64,000 nt of DNA from Thermohalobaculum sp050331395 (lineage in GTDB: Bacteria > Pseudomonadota > Alphaproteobacteria > Rhodobacterales > Rhodobacteraceae): NCBI GenBank assembly GCA_050331395.1, contig JBHJGX010000069.1, positions 1 to 64,000 of the forward strand, written 5' to 3'. Below, in pieces: positions 32,455-40,664 of the stretch. The notes below the pieces were generated by a model, which was given only the letters and a program-made list of their open reading frames with translations, was not told the origin of the DNA and did no database searches. Positions within the stretch are counted from its first letter, which is position 1; every line of letters begins with the position of its first letter. The translations under genes were made by a program, and so were the position numbers.

Positions 32455-35400
32455 ATGGGCTATCGACTTGAGACCGGCGGCCGCCTGATCGACCGGAGCG
32501 CGCCGATCCCCTTCACCTTCAACGGCGAAACCTTCGAGGGCTTCGAGGGCGACACGCTGGCCTCGGCCTTGTTGGCGAACGACAAGATGCTGGTCGGCCG
32601 TTCGTTCAAATACCATCGTCCCCGCGGGATCGTGGCAAGCGGTGCCGAGGAGCCGAACGCGCTTTTGGGCGTGGGCACCGGCGCGCGGTTCGAGCCCAAC
32701 CAGCGTGCGACCACCACCGAACTCCATGCCGGCCTCGAAGCCCGCAGCCAGAACCACTGGCCGAGCCTCGAATTCGATGTGGGCGCGATCAACGACCGGC
32801 TCGCCGGCATCGCCCCGGTGTTCTCCGCGGGCTTTTATTATAAGACATTTATGTATCCGCGTGTGGCGTGGAAGCATGTCTATGAGCCCTTTATTCGCCG
32901 GGCGGCCGGTCTCGGCCGAGCGCCCGAAGAACGCGACCCGGATACCTACGAGCACTTTCATTTCTTCACGGATCTGTTGGTCGTGGGTGGCGGGATCGCC
33001 GGGCTGACGGCGGCGCGTGCGGCGGCCGAGACCGGGGCGCGGGTGCTCCTTGTCGAGCAAACGAGCGCCTTCGGCGGTCGGGCGCTGGTCGACGAGACCG
33101 AAATCGACGGAATGCCCGCGGCCGATTGGGCCGATGCCCAGGTCGCCGCCCTCTCGGAAATGCCGAACGTCACCCTGAGAACCCGGCTCTCGGCTTCGGG
33201 GCTTTACGACCACGGCTATGCGCTCCTGCTCGAGCGGGTCGCCGAACACCGGCCGGGGCTCGCGGGCGCGCCGCGCCACCGGCTCTGGCGGGTGCGCGCG
33301 CGGCAGACGGTGGTCGCCTCCGGGGCGATCGAACGGCCGCTCACCTTCGCGATGAACGATGTGCCGGGCGTGATGCTGGCCTCGGCGGTGCGCGACTATG
33401 TGGGGCTCTACGGCGTGAGCCCCGGCCGCCGGGCGGTGATCGTCGCCAACAATGACGATGCCTACCGGACGGCGCTTGCGCTCCATGGGGCAGGGGTCGC
33501 CGTGGCGGCCGTCCTCGACACCCGGCGCGAGGCCGCCGGCGCGCTGCCGCAGGCGGTGCGCGATCTGCAGATCCCGGTGCGCGAGAGCGCCGGCATCGCC
33601 AAAGTCCTCGGCAAGACCCGGGTCAAGGGCGTCCAGACCGGGCGGCTCTCGGCGGGCAAGATCGGCGCTGCCGGGGAGACGATCGAGTGCGACCTCGTTG
33701 CCATGTCGGGCGGCTGGTCGCCGGTCGTCCATCTCTACAGCCACTGCGGCGGGCGGCTCGCCTGGGACGACACCGGGCTGATGTTCCGACCCCACCCCGA
33801 AGCGGGCGCCCCGATCGGGCGGGACGGCCAGACATCGACCCGCTGCGCCGGCGCTGCGAACGGCGAGCTCTCGACCGCGGCGGGGCTCGCGGATGCCCAA
33901 CTCGCCGGACGCGCCGCTGCGGCGGCCGCCGGGTTCGCTCCGCGGTCCGCAGAACACGCACCCCAGGTCTCGGAACCCGACGAGGCGCCGATCGCGCCCC
34001 ACTGGTTCACGCCGTCCCGCGAAGCGCTCGCCCACGGCACCAAGCATTTCGTCGATTTCCAGAACGATGTGACCGTGGCCGATATCCGCCTCGCGGCCCG
34101 CGAAGGATATGAGAGCGTCGAGCACACCAAACGCTACACCACGCTCGGCATGGCCACCGATCAGGGCAAGACCTCGAACATCACCGGTCTGGCGATCCTG
34201 GCGGATGCGCTCGGCGTGCCGATCCCGGAGGTCGGCACCACGACCTTTCGCCCGCCCTACACGCCGATCTCCATGGGCGCGATCGCGGGTCGTGCGGCCG
34301 GGCCGCTCTTCAAGGCGGTCCGCCAAACGCCGATGCATGACTGGCATCTCGACAACGGCGCCGAGTTCGAGCGTGTGGCCGACTGGTACCGCCCGTTCTG
34401 CTACCTGCGCCCCGGCGAAGACCGCCACGCGGCCGTCGAGCGCGAAGTGACGAACGCCCGCGCGCGCGTCGGCCTTCTCGATGCCTCGACCCTCGGCAAG
34501 CTTTGGGTCGCCGGGCCGGATGCGGGCGAGCTTCTCGACCGGATCTACACCAACATGATGTGGACCCTGAAACCCGGGCGTTGCCGCTACGGGCTGATGT
34601 GCAACGAAAACGGCTTTCTCTTCGACGACGGCGTCGTCGTGCGCTTTGCCGAGGACCGGTTCCTCTGCCACACGACTTCAGGAGGGGCCGAACGCGTGCA
34701 CGCCCATCTCGAGGAGTGGTTGCAGACCGAATGGTGGGATCTGCGCGCCCATGTGGTCAACGTGACCGAACAATGGGCGCAGATCGCCGTCGCCGGCCCC
34801 GAAGCGCGCCGGGTGATCGAAGCGGCCGGCACCGATATGGACCTGTCGGCCGAGGCGCTGCCCTTCATGGCCCATACCGAGGGGCGGATCGCCGGGCACC
34901 CCGTGCGGCTCTTCCGGATTTCGTTCTCGGGCGAGCTGTCCTACGAGATCGCGACGCCCGCCCATCGCGGTCGCGCGCTTTGGGACGCGCTCCTCTCAGC
35001 CGGGACACCCCATGGGGTGATGGCCTACGGCACCGAAGCGCTCCACGTGATGCGCGCCGAGAAGGGCTTTATCATGATCGGCGACGAGACCGACGGCACC
35101 GTCACGCCCCAGGATCTCGGCCTCTCCTGGGCGGTCTCCAAGAAGAAACCCGACTTCATCGGCAAACGCGCCCAGGCGCGGATCGACCTGGCCCGGCCGG
35201 ACCGAAAGCAGCTCGTCGGGCTCCTGACCGCGGATCCGGCGCTTGTCCTGCCCGACGGCGCGCATGCGGTCGAGGACCCGGACGCGCCAAAGCCGCAGCG
35301 CACCATCGGACATGTGACCTCGAGCTACCTCTCGCCGACCCTCGGGCATTCGATCGCCATGGCGCTTATCGAGCGGGGCCGCGCGCGGATGGGCGACACC

Positions 35401-35493
35401 CTGCGCTTCCCGCTCGAAGACGGCACGGTCGCCGAAGCCCGCGTGGTCGATCCGGTCTTCTACGACAAAGAAGGGACCCGTCAGAATGTCTGA
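32455..35493 (+). CDS. soxA: Sarcosine oxidase alpha subunit
   Basis: 1012 residues, normal length. The N-terminal ferredoxin-like Fer2_4 part ('FTFNGETFEGFEGDTLASALLAN') is followed by an NAD-binding Rossmann fold at ~172-200 ('LLVVGGGIAGLTAA'). A second nucleotide-binding region includes 'ASGAIERPLTFAMNDVPGVML'. The C-terminal ~400 residues form a GcvT-like tetrahydrofolate domain ('RVGLLDASTLGKLWVAGPDAGELLDR', 'HTEGRIAGHPVRLFRISFSGELSYEI'). It holds the NAD and folate sites, while flavin chemistry needs the beta subunit, which is not encoded nearby. It overlaps soxG by 8 bp. Confidence 0.95.
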   Translation: MGYRLETGGRLIDRSAPIPFTFNGETFEGFEGDTLASALLANDKMLVGRSFKYHRPRGIVASGAEEPNALLGVGTGARFEPNQRATTTELHAGLEARSQNHWPSLEFDVGAINDRLAGIAPVFSAGFYYKTFMYPRVAWKHVYEPFIRRAAGLGRAPEERDPDTYEHFHFFTDLLVVGGGIAGLTAARAAAETGARVLLVEQTSAFGGRALVDETEIDGMPAADWADAQVAALSEMPNVTLRTRLSASGLYDHGYALLLERVAEHRPGLAGAPRHRLWRVRARQTVVASGAIERPLTFAMNDVPGVMLASAVRDYVGLYGVSPGRRAVIVANNDDAYRTALALHGAGVAVAAVLDTRREAAGALPQAVRDLQIPVRESAGIAKVLGKTRVKGVQTGRLSAGKIGAAGETIECDLVAMSGGWSPVVHLYSHCGGRLAWDDTGLMFRPHPEAGAPIGRDGQTSTRCAGAANGELSTAAGLADAQLAGRAAAAAAGFAPRSAEHAPQVSEPDEAPIAPHWFTPSREALAHGTKHFVDFQNDVTVADIRLAAREGYESVEHTKRYTTLGMATDQGKTSNITGLAILADALGVPIPEVGTTTFRPPYTPISMGAIAGRAAGPLFKAVRQTPMHDWHLDNGAEFERVADWYRPFCYLRPGEDRHAAVEREVTNARARVGLLDASTLGKLWVAGPDAGELLDRIYTNMMWTLKPGRCRYGLMCNENGFLFDDGVVVRFAEDRFLCHTTSGGAERVHAHLEEWLQTEWWDLRAHVVNVTEQWAQIAVAGPEARRVIEAAGTDMDLSAEALPFMAHTEGRIAGHPVRLFRISFSGELSYEIATPAHRGRALWDALLSAGTPHGVMAYGTEALHVMRAEKGFIMIGDETDGTVTPQDLGLSWAVSKKKPDFIGKRAQARIDLARPDRKQLVGLLTADPALVLPDGAHAVEDPDAPKPQRTIGHVTSSYLSPTLGHSIAMALIERGRARMGDTLRFPLEDGTVAEARVVDPVFYDKEGTRQNV

Positions 35494-36061
35494 GGTCGTC
35501 ACCGCTCTCGCCGGGGCCGTCGCCGAGCCGCGCCCGCGTCTGCGCATCGCCGATCGAGGGCCCGTCGGCATGGTCACGCTCCGGGCCGATCTGGCCGAGC
35601 CGCGGGTTGCCGCGGCGGTCCGCGCCGTTGCGGGCGTCGAGATCCCCGGCGTCTGGTCGGCGCGGTTCGCCGACGAGGGGCGCGGGGCGGTCTGGATGGC
35701 TCCGGACGAGCTCTTGATCCTCGTCCCCTATTCACTCGCCGGCGAGAGCGCCGCGCGGCTCGACGCCGATCTGGCCGGGCTTTTCGCGACTGCCGTCGAT
35801 GTCTCCGACGCGCGCACCGTGCTTGCGCTTTCCGGGCCCGATGTCGCGGAGACCCTCGCCAAGGGCGCGCCAATGGACTTATCGCCCGACGCGTTCCCGC
35901 CCGGCGCCGCCCGGCGCACGCATCTGGCCGAGATCGCCATCGGTCTCTGGCGCCGAAGCGAGGCGGAATGGGAGATCGTCACGTTCCGCTCGGTATCCCG
36001 GCATCTCTTCGACTGGCTCGTGGCGTCCGGGGCCGCTGGCGCCGAGGTCCACGCCTTCTGA
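35486..36061 (+). CDS. soxG: Sarcosine oxidase gamma subunit
   Basis: 191 residues, the usual size. 'MVTLRADLAEPRVAAAVRAVAGVEIP' and 'VWMAPDELLILVPYSLAGESAARLDADLAGLFATAVDVSDARTVLALSGPDVAETLAKGAPMDL' are the standard SoxG blocks, related to the GcvT fold. It completes a soxDAG unit. No obvious terminator hairpin follows; the next 165 bp lead to a small gene with a structured leader. Confidence 0.92.
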   Translation: MSEVVTALAGAVAEPRPRLRIADRGPVGMVTLRADLAEPRVAAAVRAVAGVEIPGVWSARFADEGRGAVWMAPDELLILVPYSLAGESAARLDADLAGLFATAVDVSDARTVLALSGPDVAETLAKGAPMDLSPDAFPPGAARRTHLAEIAIGLWRRSEAEWEIVTFRSVSRHLFDWLVASGAAGAEVHAF

Positions 36062-36175
36062 CGCGTGGCAGCCGGGCCACAATGCTTGCTTCACTGTCTC
36101 CACCGCGCATCGCTGGCGGCAAGCGGGTTTGCGTGTTCGTCAATCCTTTTTTCGTCTTGGGTCACCTATATTGCA

Positions 36176-36208
36176 GCGCAGCAACAACCGCTGCGCCGCT
36201 TGAAGCGG
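36176..36208 (+). promoter_or_regulatory. Two adjacent hairpins in the leader of the 57-residue gene
   Basis: Stem 1: GCGCAGC (36176-36182) with GCTGCGC (36190-36196), a perfect 7-bp stem and 7-base loop. Stem 2: CCGCTTGAAGCGG (36196-36208), a perfect inverted repeat. Both end just before the AAAGGAG ribosome site at 36214-36220. Such a leader could control translation or mRNA stability, or part of it could belong to a small RNA. Confidence 0.45.
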
Positions 36209-36226
36209 TGACGAAAGGAGACGTCG

Positions 36227-36400
36227 ATGACGCACCTGCCCGCAAATCCGGTCGAGATCACGCCGGAGTATATTGACATGAAAATCGCCGAAGCGCGCCG
36301 CCTGCGCGCCGTGACCCTTCGGACCCTGGTTGCGCGTCTCTTTGCCGGCCGCGCGCCGGATCGCGCGCACTCCGTTCCCGTCCGGCAGGAGATCGCCTGA
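36227..36400 (+). CDS. 57-residue protein, DUF1127/RSP_7527-like
   Basis: 57 residues from ATG 36227 with a strong AAAGGAG site. The middle reads 'EYIDMKIAEARRLRAVTLR', then a basic 'LVARLFAGRAPDRAH'. Arg-rich small proteins with an 'EARRLRA' core are common in Rhodobacter relatives and are often stress-induced or RNA-linked. I assign it to that general group with caution. It is not part of the sox reading chain. Its stop codon TGA abuts the stop of the convergent potG, forming the palindrome CCTGATCAGG. Confidence 0.65.
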   Translation: MTHLPANPVEITPEYIDMKIAEARRLRAVTLRTLVARLFAGRAPDRAHSVPVRQEIA

Positions 36401-37561
36401 TCAGGGGGCCGGCCCCAGCAACACGACGGAGCGCGCGTCCCAACTCAGACGGACGCGGCTATCCCAACTGATCGGTTCTTCAAGGGCTCGGAACCGGTTT
36501 GCCCGCGCCACGCGGAGGGAATGACCCCGGTCGCCTTTCACGTGATAGATCGACATATCGCCGAGATAGGCGATGTCCTCGACAACCCCGTCGAAGGTGT
36601 TGGGCAGGGGCTCTCGCTCCTCTGCGGCGATCTCGATCGCGATTTTCTCTGGCCGCAGAGCGAGCGTCACGAAGCCGCTCGGTTCGCCGCTCGCAACGTG
36701 CGCCATTCCGCCCGAGGCCAGGCGGATGCCGCCTTCGGTTGCCTCGCCTTCGAGGATGTTCACGTCGCCGATGAACTCGGCCACATAACGGCTTGCCGGC
36801 GCTTCATAAACTTCATGCGGTTCGCCAAGCTGCGCGATCCGCCCCTCATTCATGACGGCGAGCCGGGTCGAGACGGTCATCGCTTCTTCTTGATCGTGGG
36901 TCACGATCACGAAGGTCAGGCCCAAGCTCTCTTGGATGTTTACCAATTCGAATTGGGTCGCCTCGCGAAGCTTGCGATCGAGCGCCCCGAGCGGTTCGTC
37001 GAGGAGGAGCAGCTTCGGTTTCTTGGCCAACGCCCGTGCCAGGGCAACGCGCTGGCGTTGTCCGCCCGAAAGTTGGTCGGGCTTGCGCTTCGCCAGCTTT
37101 TCGAGCCGGGTCAACGCCAGCATTTCCTCGGTCCGTGCCCGGATATCGGCGCGTCGCATCCCGTCCATGCGCAGCCCAAAGCCGATATTTTGCTCCACCG
37201 TCATATGCGGGAAGAGCGCGTAGGACTGGAACATCATGTTGACCGGTCGCTCATGGGGCGGGATCCCGGTGAGATCTTCGCCGTCGAGCAGGATCTGTCC
37301 GCTGTCCGGTCGCTCGAACCCGGCGAGCATGCGCAAGAGGGTTGTTTTCCCACAGCCTGAGGGGCCGAGCAGCGCGAAGAACTCGGCCGGGAAGATATCG
37401 AGCGACACATGATCGACAGCGGTGGTGTCGCCGAAGCGCTTGACGACTTCGACGATCGATAGATAGGGGCGGGCGGTCGGCTGCCGCCAAGCTGGAACGG
37501 CTTGAGCGCTCGGGGGGCGCATACCGCCGCGCGCCCCCGTAGATTTTACTGCGGTACTCAC
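36401..37561 (-). CDS. potG: Putrescine ABC transporter ATP-binding protein
   Basis: 386 residues from a GTG start that overlaps the potF stop (GTGA). Walker A GPSGCGKT, Q-loop 'MMFQSYALFPHMTVEQN', signature LSGGQRQR, Walker B 'LLLLDEPLGALD', switch 'VTHDQEEA', and a C-terminal TOBE regulatory domain ('LALRPEKIAIEI'). This layout fits PotG/PotA of the polyamine import family. Paired with a PotF-type binding protein it is best called PotG. It drives uptake from the periplasm. Confidence 0.92.
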   Translation of the reverse strand: MSTAVKSTGARGGMRPPSAQAVPAWRQPTARPYLSIVEVVKRFGDTTAVDHVSLDIFPAEFFALLGPSGCGKTTLLRMLAGFERPDSGQILLDGEDLTGIPPHERPVNMMFQSYALFPHMTVEQNIGFGLRMDGMRRADIRARTEEMLALTRLEKLAKRKPDQLSGGQRQRVALARALAKKPKLLLLDEPLGALDRKLREATQFELVNIQESLGLTFVIVTHDQEEAMTVSTRLAVMNEGRIAQLGEPHEVYEAPASRYVAEFIGDVNILEGEATEGGIRLASGGMAHVASGEPSGFVTLALRPEKIAIEIAAEEREPLPNTFDGVVEDIAYLGDMSIYHVKGDRGHSLRVARANRFRALEEPISWDSRVRLSWDARSVVLLGPAP

Positions 37562-38640
37562 GAGCCGGTTTTAATCCGCGTCCACAAGCGGGTCACTTGC
37601 CGTTGAATGCGCGGTGGGTACGGCGTCGTGACATAGAGATTTTCTACCGCTTCTTCTGGCGGATAGATCGCCGGGTCATTGATGACATCATCATTGAGAA
37701 ACGGCTTGGACGCCAGATTGCCGTTTGCATAGTAAACATAGTTAGATGCTTTGGCGATCACTTCCGCCCGCATGATATAATCGAGGAAGGCGTGTGCGGC
37801 GTCGGGGTTCGGCGCGTCGGATGGGATCGCCATTTGGTCGAACCACATCAACGCACCTTCGTTGGGGATCGAGTATTCCACGCGGACTTCATTGTCCGCT
37901 TCGATGGCGCGGTCTCGCGCCTGCAGCACATCTCCCGACCAACCGATCGCTAGGCAGATATCGCCGTTTGCGAGGGCGTTGATATATTGCGACGAGTGGA
38001 ACTGCGTGATGTGAGGACGAATTTCTTGAATGAGCGCAGCCGCTTCTTCGATTTGCTCGATTTCGTGGCTGTCGCCGTCATAGCCCAGATAATTGAGGGC
38101 GGCGGGGAGCAGTTCGGTCGGCGCATCGAGCACGTGTATACCGCAATCGGCAAATTGCGCGATGATTTCTGGTTTGAAAATAACGTCCCAGCTTTCTACC
38201 GAGTCGGTTCCAAGCCGCTCTTGCACAGCATCGACGTTGTAACCAACGCCAGTTGTGCCCCACATGTAGTTTATTGAATATTCATTGCCTGGATCATAAG
38301 TCGAAGTTCGCTCAGAAATTGCCGGCCACATGTTGTCAAGATTAGACAGCTTGGATTTGTCGAGGGGCTGGAAAACGCCTGCCTGAATTTGACGTTGCAA
38401 GAACGAGCCGGTTGGCACGACAATGTCATATCCAGATCCGCCGGCGAGCATTTTTGTCTCGAGCAACTCGTTCGAATCAAAAACATCGTAGACAACGTCA
38501 ATACCCGTTTCGGCCTCAAATTCTTCGAGAATGCTCTCGTCGATATAATCGGACCAGTTGTAAACATGAACGACGTCCTGCGCCGAGGCGGAGGCCGCCA
38601 GGGCGGCGAAAGTGGCGGCGGTCGCGAGAGAAATCCGCAT
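37558..38640 (-). CDS. potF: Putrescine-binding periplasmic protein
   Basis: 360 residues from ATG 38640, which has the strong site AGGAGGACC; a longer in-frame start at 38739 has none and would bury the signal peptide. The signal peptide is 'MRISLATAATFAALAASASAQ'. The mature part tracks E. coli PotF closely: 'VHVYNWSDYIDESIL', 'VVYDVFDSNELLETKML', 'MWGTTGVGYNVDAV', 'HSSQYINALANGDICLAIGWSGDV' and 'ASNYVYYANGN'. Many of these positions line the putrescine pocket in PotF. Codon use is less GC-rich than the flanks. Confidence 0.93.
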   Translation of the reverse strand: MRISLATAATFAALAASASAQDVVHVYNWSDYIDESILEEFEAETGIDVVYDVFDSNELLETKMLAGGSGYDIVVPTGSFLQRQIQAGVFQPLDKSKLSNLDNMWPAISERTSTYDPGNEYSINYMWGTTGVGYNVDAVQERLGTDSVESWDVIFKPEIIAQFADCGIHVLDAPTELLPAALNYLGYDGDSHEIEQIEEAAALIQEIRPHITQFHSSQYINALANGDICLAIGWSGDVLQARDRAIEADNEVRVEYSIPNEGALMWFDQMAIPSDAPNPDAAHAFLDYIMRAEVIAKASNYVYYANGNLASKPFLNDDVINDPAIYPPEEAVENLYVTTPYPPRIQRQVTRLWTRIKTGS

Positions 38641-38857
38641 GGTAAAGGTCCTCCTACTGATCGGTCGGATGGGTAAGCCACTCCGAGTCGCCACCAGCGT
38701 ACCCCGTCGCCTTCGGTCCGAAAAGCGGTCGTGGCTCAAAATTTCGGCAAGCTTCTAGATTGCGAACTTCGGCCGTGATGCAGGCATGGGCGTTTCCTGG
38801 CCCTTGCTGAGCCAAGCGGCACACCGTAGGCTATGTTAAAGAAAATGGGAGCGCGTT

Positions 38858-39745
38858 ATGGGAAAGGGCTGGGGCCGTCGGTTGACGATTTTGATCCCCT
38901 ATCTTTGGCTCGGTACATTCTTTCTGCTTCCCTTCTTAATCGTGCTCAAAATCTCGTTGAGCGAACCGGTCATCGCTCAGCCCCCATACGCGCCGACCTG
39001 GGATAGTCTCGAGGCGATCCAGGAGCACATATCCGCTCCTGTATGGTCAAATTACACGTTTTTGTTTTCTGATACGCTGTATTTGGATTCTTTCATTAAC
39101 AGTATAATTATTGCTTCGGTATCTACGTTTTTAGCGCTGTTGGTCGGGTTTCCGATAGCTTATGGAATGGCGCGGAGCAGTCCAACTTGGCGCGTCATCT
39201 TACTTACCCTCGTAATTTTACCATTTTGGACATCGTTTCTGATCCGCGTATATGCCTGGATCGGCATCTTGAAGAATGAGGGATTGCTCAATTTGATACT
39301 AGAGGCTTCAGGGATTATTGATGCGCCGCTACAAATACTTTACACTCCCGTGGCGGTTTACGTGGGTATCGTGTACAGCTACCTGCCGTTCATGGTGTTG
39401 CCGCTCTATTCCAGTCTGGAAAAAATCGATAGCGCTTACTTTGAGGCAGCGGCAGACCTGGGGGCGCGGCCGGCCACAACCTTTTGGCAAATCGTTGTTC
39501 CGCTCAGCTTGCCTGGCGTCGCTGCTGGCTGTTTTCTCGTCTTTATTCCGGCAGTTGGCGAGTATGTCATCCCAGAATTGCTTGGCGGTACATCGACCCA
39601 GATGATCGGCAAGACCCTTTGGACTGAGTTTTTCCAAAACCGCGACTGGCCGGTTGCTTCGGCTGTGGCGGTATTGCTTATCCTCATCCTGGTCGTCCCT
39701 ATCGTCATCTTTCAGCAAATTGCGAAACGGGGAGGCACGGGTTGA
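38858..39745 (+). CDS. potH: Putrescine ABC transporter permease
   Basis: 295 residues. About six membrane spans, beginning with 'ILIPYLWLGTFFLLPFLIVLKISLS', and the EAA-type loop 'SAYFEAAADLGARPATTFWQIVVPLSLPG' that docks on the ATPase. The end of the ORF overlaps the TTG start of potI. The gene is strikingly AT-rich for this genome: 39061-39120 is 30% G+C, with codons such as TTA, ATA and TTT. It is divergent from potF; the 217-bp gap (38641-38857) must hold both promoters. Confidence 0.92.
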   Translation: MGKGWGRRLTILIPYLWLGTFFLLPFLIVLKISLSEPVIAQPPYAPTWDSLEAIQEHISAPVWSNYTFLFSDTLYLDSFINSIIIASVSTFLALLVGFPIAYGMARSSPTWRVILLTLVILPFWTSFLIRVYAWIGILKNEGLLNLILEASGIIDAPLQILYTPVAVYVGIVYSYLPFMVLPLYSSLEKIDSAYFEAAADLGARPATTFWQIVVPLSLPGVAAGCFLVFIPAVGEYVIPELLGGTSTQMIGKTLWTEFFQNRDWPVASAVAVLLILILVVPIVIFQQIAKRGGTG

Positions 39746-40542
39746 ATAGGTCCGGTCCAGGCGCGCTGTTACGAAGTTTGCTCGTTCTCGGGCTTCTCTT
39801 CCTCTACTTTCCCATCATCATTTTGGTAATTTATAGCTTCAACGCATCGCAATTGGTCACGGTTTGGGGCGGCTTCTCCCTCAAATGGTACGCCGCACTT
39901 TGGGAAAACGAGGGGTTGCTCGACGCCGCGCAGGTTTCGGTTTTGGTGGCCGCGAGCGCGTCGACGCTCGCCACTATTCTTGGGTTAATGGCCGGTATCG
40001 CGCTTGCCCGGGTGCCCCGTTTCTTGGGAAGAACTTTGTTCTCGGGGATGGTGTTGGCGCCCTTGGTGATGCCGTATGTAATCATCGGCTTATCGCTTCT
40101 GCTTACCTTTATTGCCATGTCTTTCGATCGGGGTATCCTGACGATAATTATCGCTCACGCTACCTTCTCGATGTGCTATGTGGCCGTAGTCGTGCAAGCC
40201 CGATTGACTGGGTTCGACCAATCCGTCGAAGAGGCCGCGGAGGATTTGGGGGCAAAGCCGGCGGCCGTCTTCTGGTATGTCACCCTGCCGCTCATCGCGC
40301 CTGGGGTCGTCTCGGGCTGGCTGCTCAGCTTCACACTTTCGCTCGACGATTTGGTGATCGCGAGCTTCGCCGCGGGGCCCGGATCCACGACCCTGCCGAT
40401 CAAGATCTTCTCGGCGGTCCGGCTTGGCGTGACGCCGGAGATCAACGCCATCGCGACAATTTTGATCGGCCTCGTGGCCATCGGCACGCTTGTCTGGTCG
40501 CTCAGCCTCAAACGCGCGATGGCCCGACGCGAGACAGGGTAA
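39742..40542 (+). CDS. potI: Putrescine ABC transporter permease
   Basis: 266 residues from a TTG start overlapping the potH stop (TTGA), with GGAGG 7 bases upstream. Spans include 'LLVLGLLFLYFPIIILVIYSF', and the EAA loop is 'SVEEAAEDLGAKPAAVFWYVTLPLIAPG'. The C-terminal 'FTLSLDDLVIASFAAGPGSTTLPIKIFSAVRLGVTPEINAIATI' is the classic PotC/PotI ending. Its GC content returns to the genome norm in its second half. It completes the importer with PotF, PotG and PotH. Confidence 0.93.
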   Translation: MNRSGPGALLRSLLVLGLLFLYFPIIILVIYSFNASQLVTVWGGFSLKWYAALWENEGLLDAAQVSVLVAASASTLATILGLMAGIALARVPRFLGRTLFSGMVLAPLVMPYVIIGLSLLLTFIAMSFDRGILTIIIAHATFSMCYVAVVVQARLTGFDQSVEEAAEDLGAKPAAVFWYVTLPLIAPGVVSGWLLSFTLSLDDLVIASFAAGPGSTTLPIKIFSAVRLGVTPEINAIATILIGLVAIGTLVWSLSLKRAMARRETG

Positions 40543-40605
40543 TCTGTCGCAGGCCGACGTCCCCTCGCCTGACCGCTACCGAACTGAACTCACGGGTGGT
40601 AAAGA

Positions 40606-40619
40606 ACCTGTGAACAGGT
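40606..40619. promoter_or_regulatory. Palindrome upstream of the peroxidase gene
   Basis: ACCTGTGAACAGGT is a 14-bp inverted repeat with perfect 6-bp arms. It lies 45 bp before the peroxidase start in the 122-bp gap after potI. It is well placed as an operator, but the regulator is unknown. Confidence 0.35.
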
Positions 40620-40664
40620 GCTGCGGTATGGCGTCCTCCGCGGTGGCAAATCTGGGAGATCGGG

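Noticed and set aside
31978..34671. Open frame of 897 codons on the minus strand
   Set aside because: Antisense to soxD and soxA, which have strong domain matches; composition shadow.
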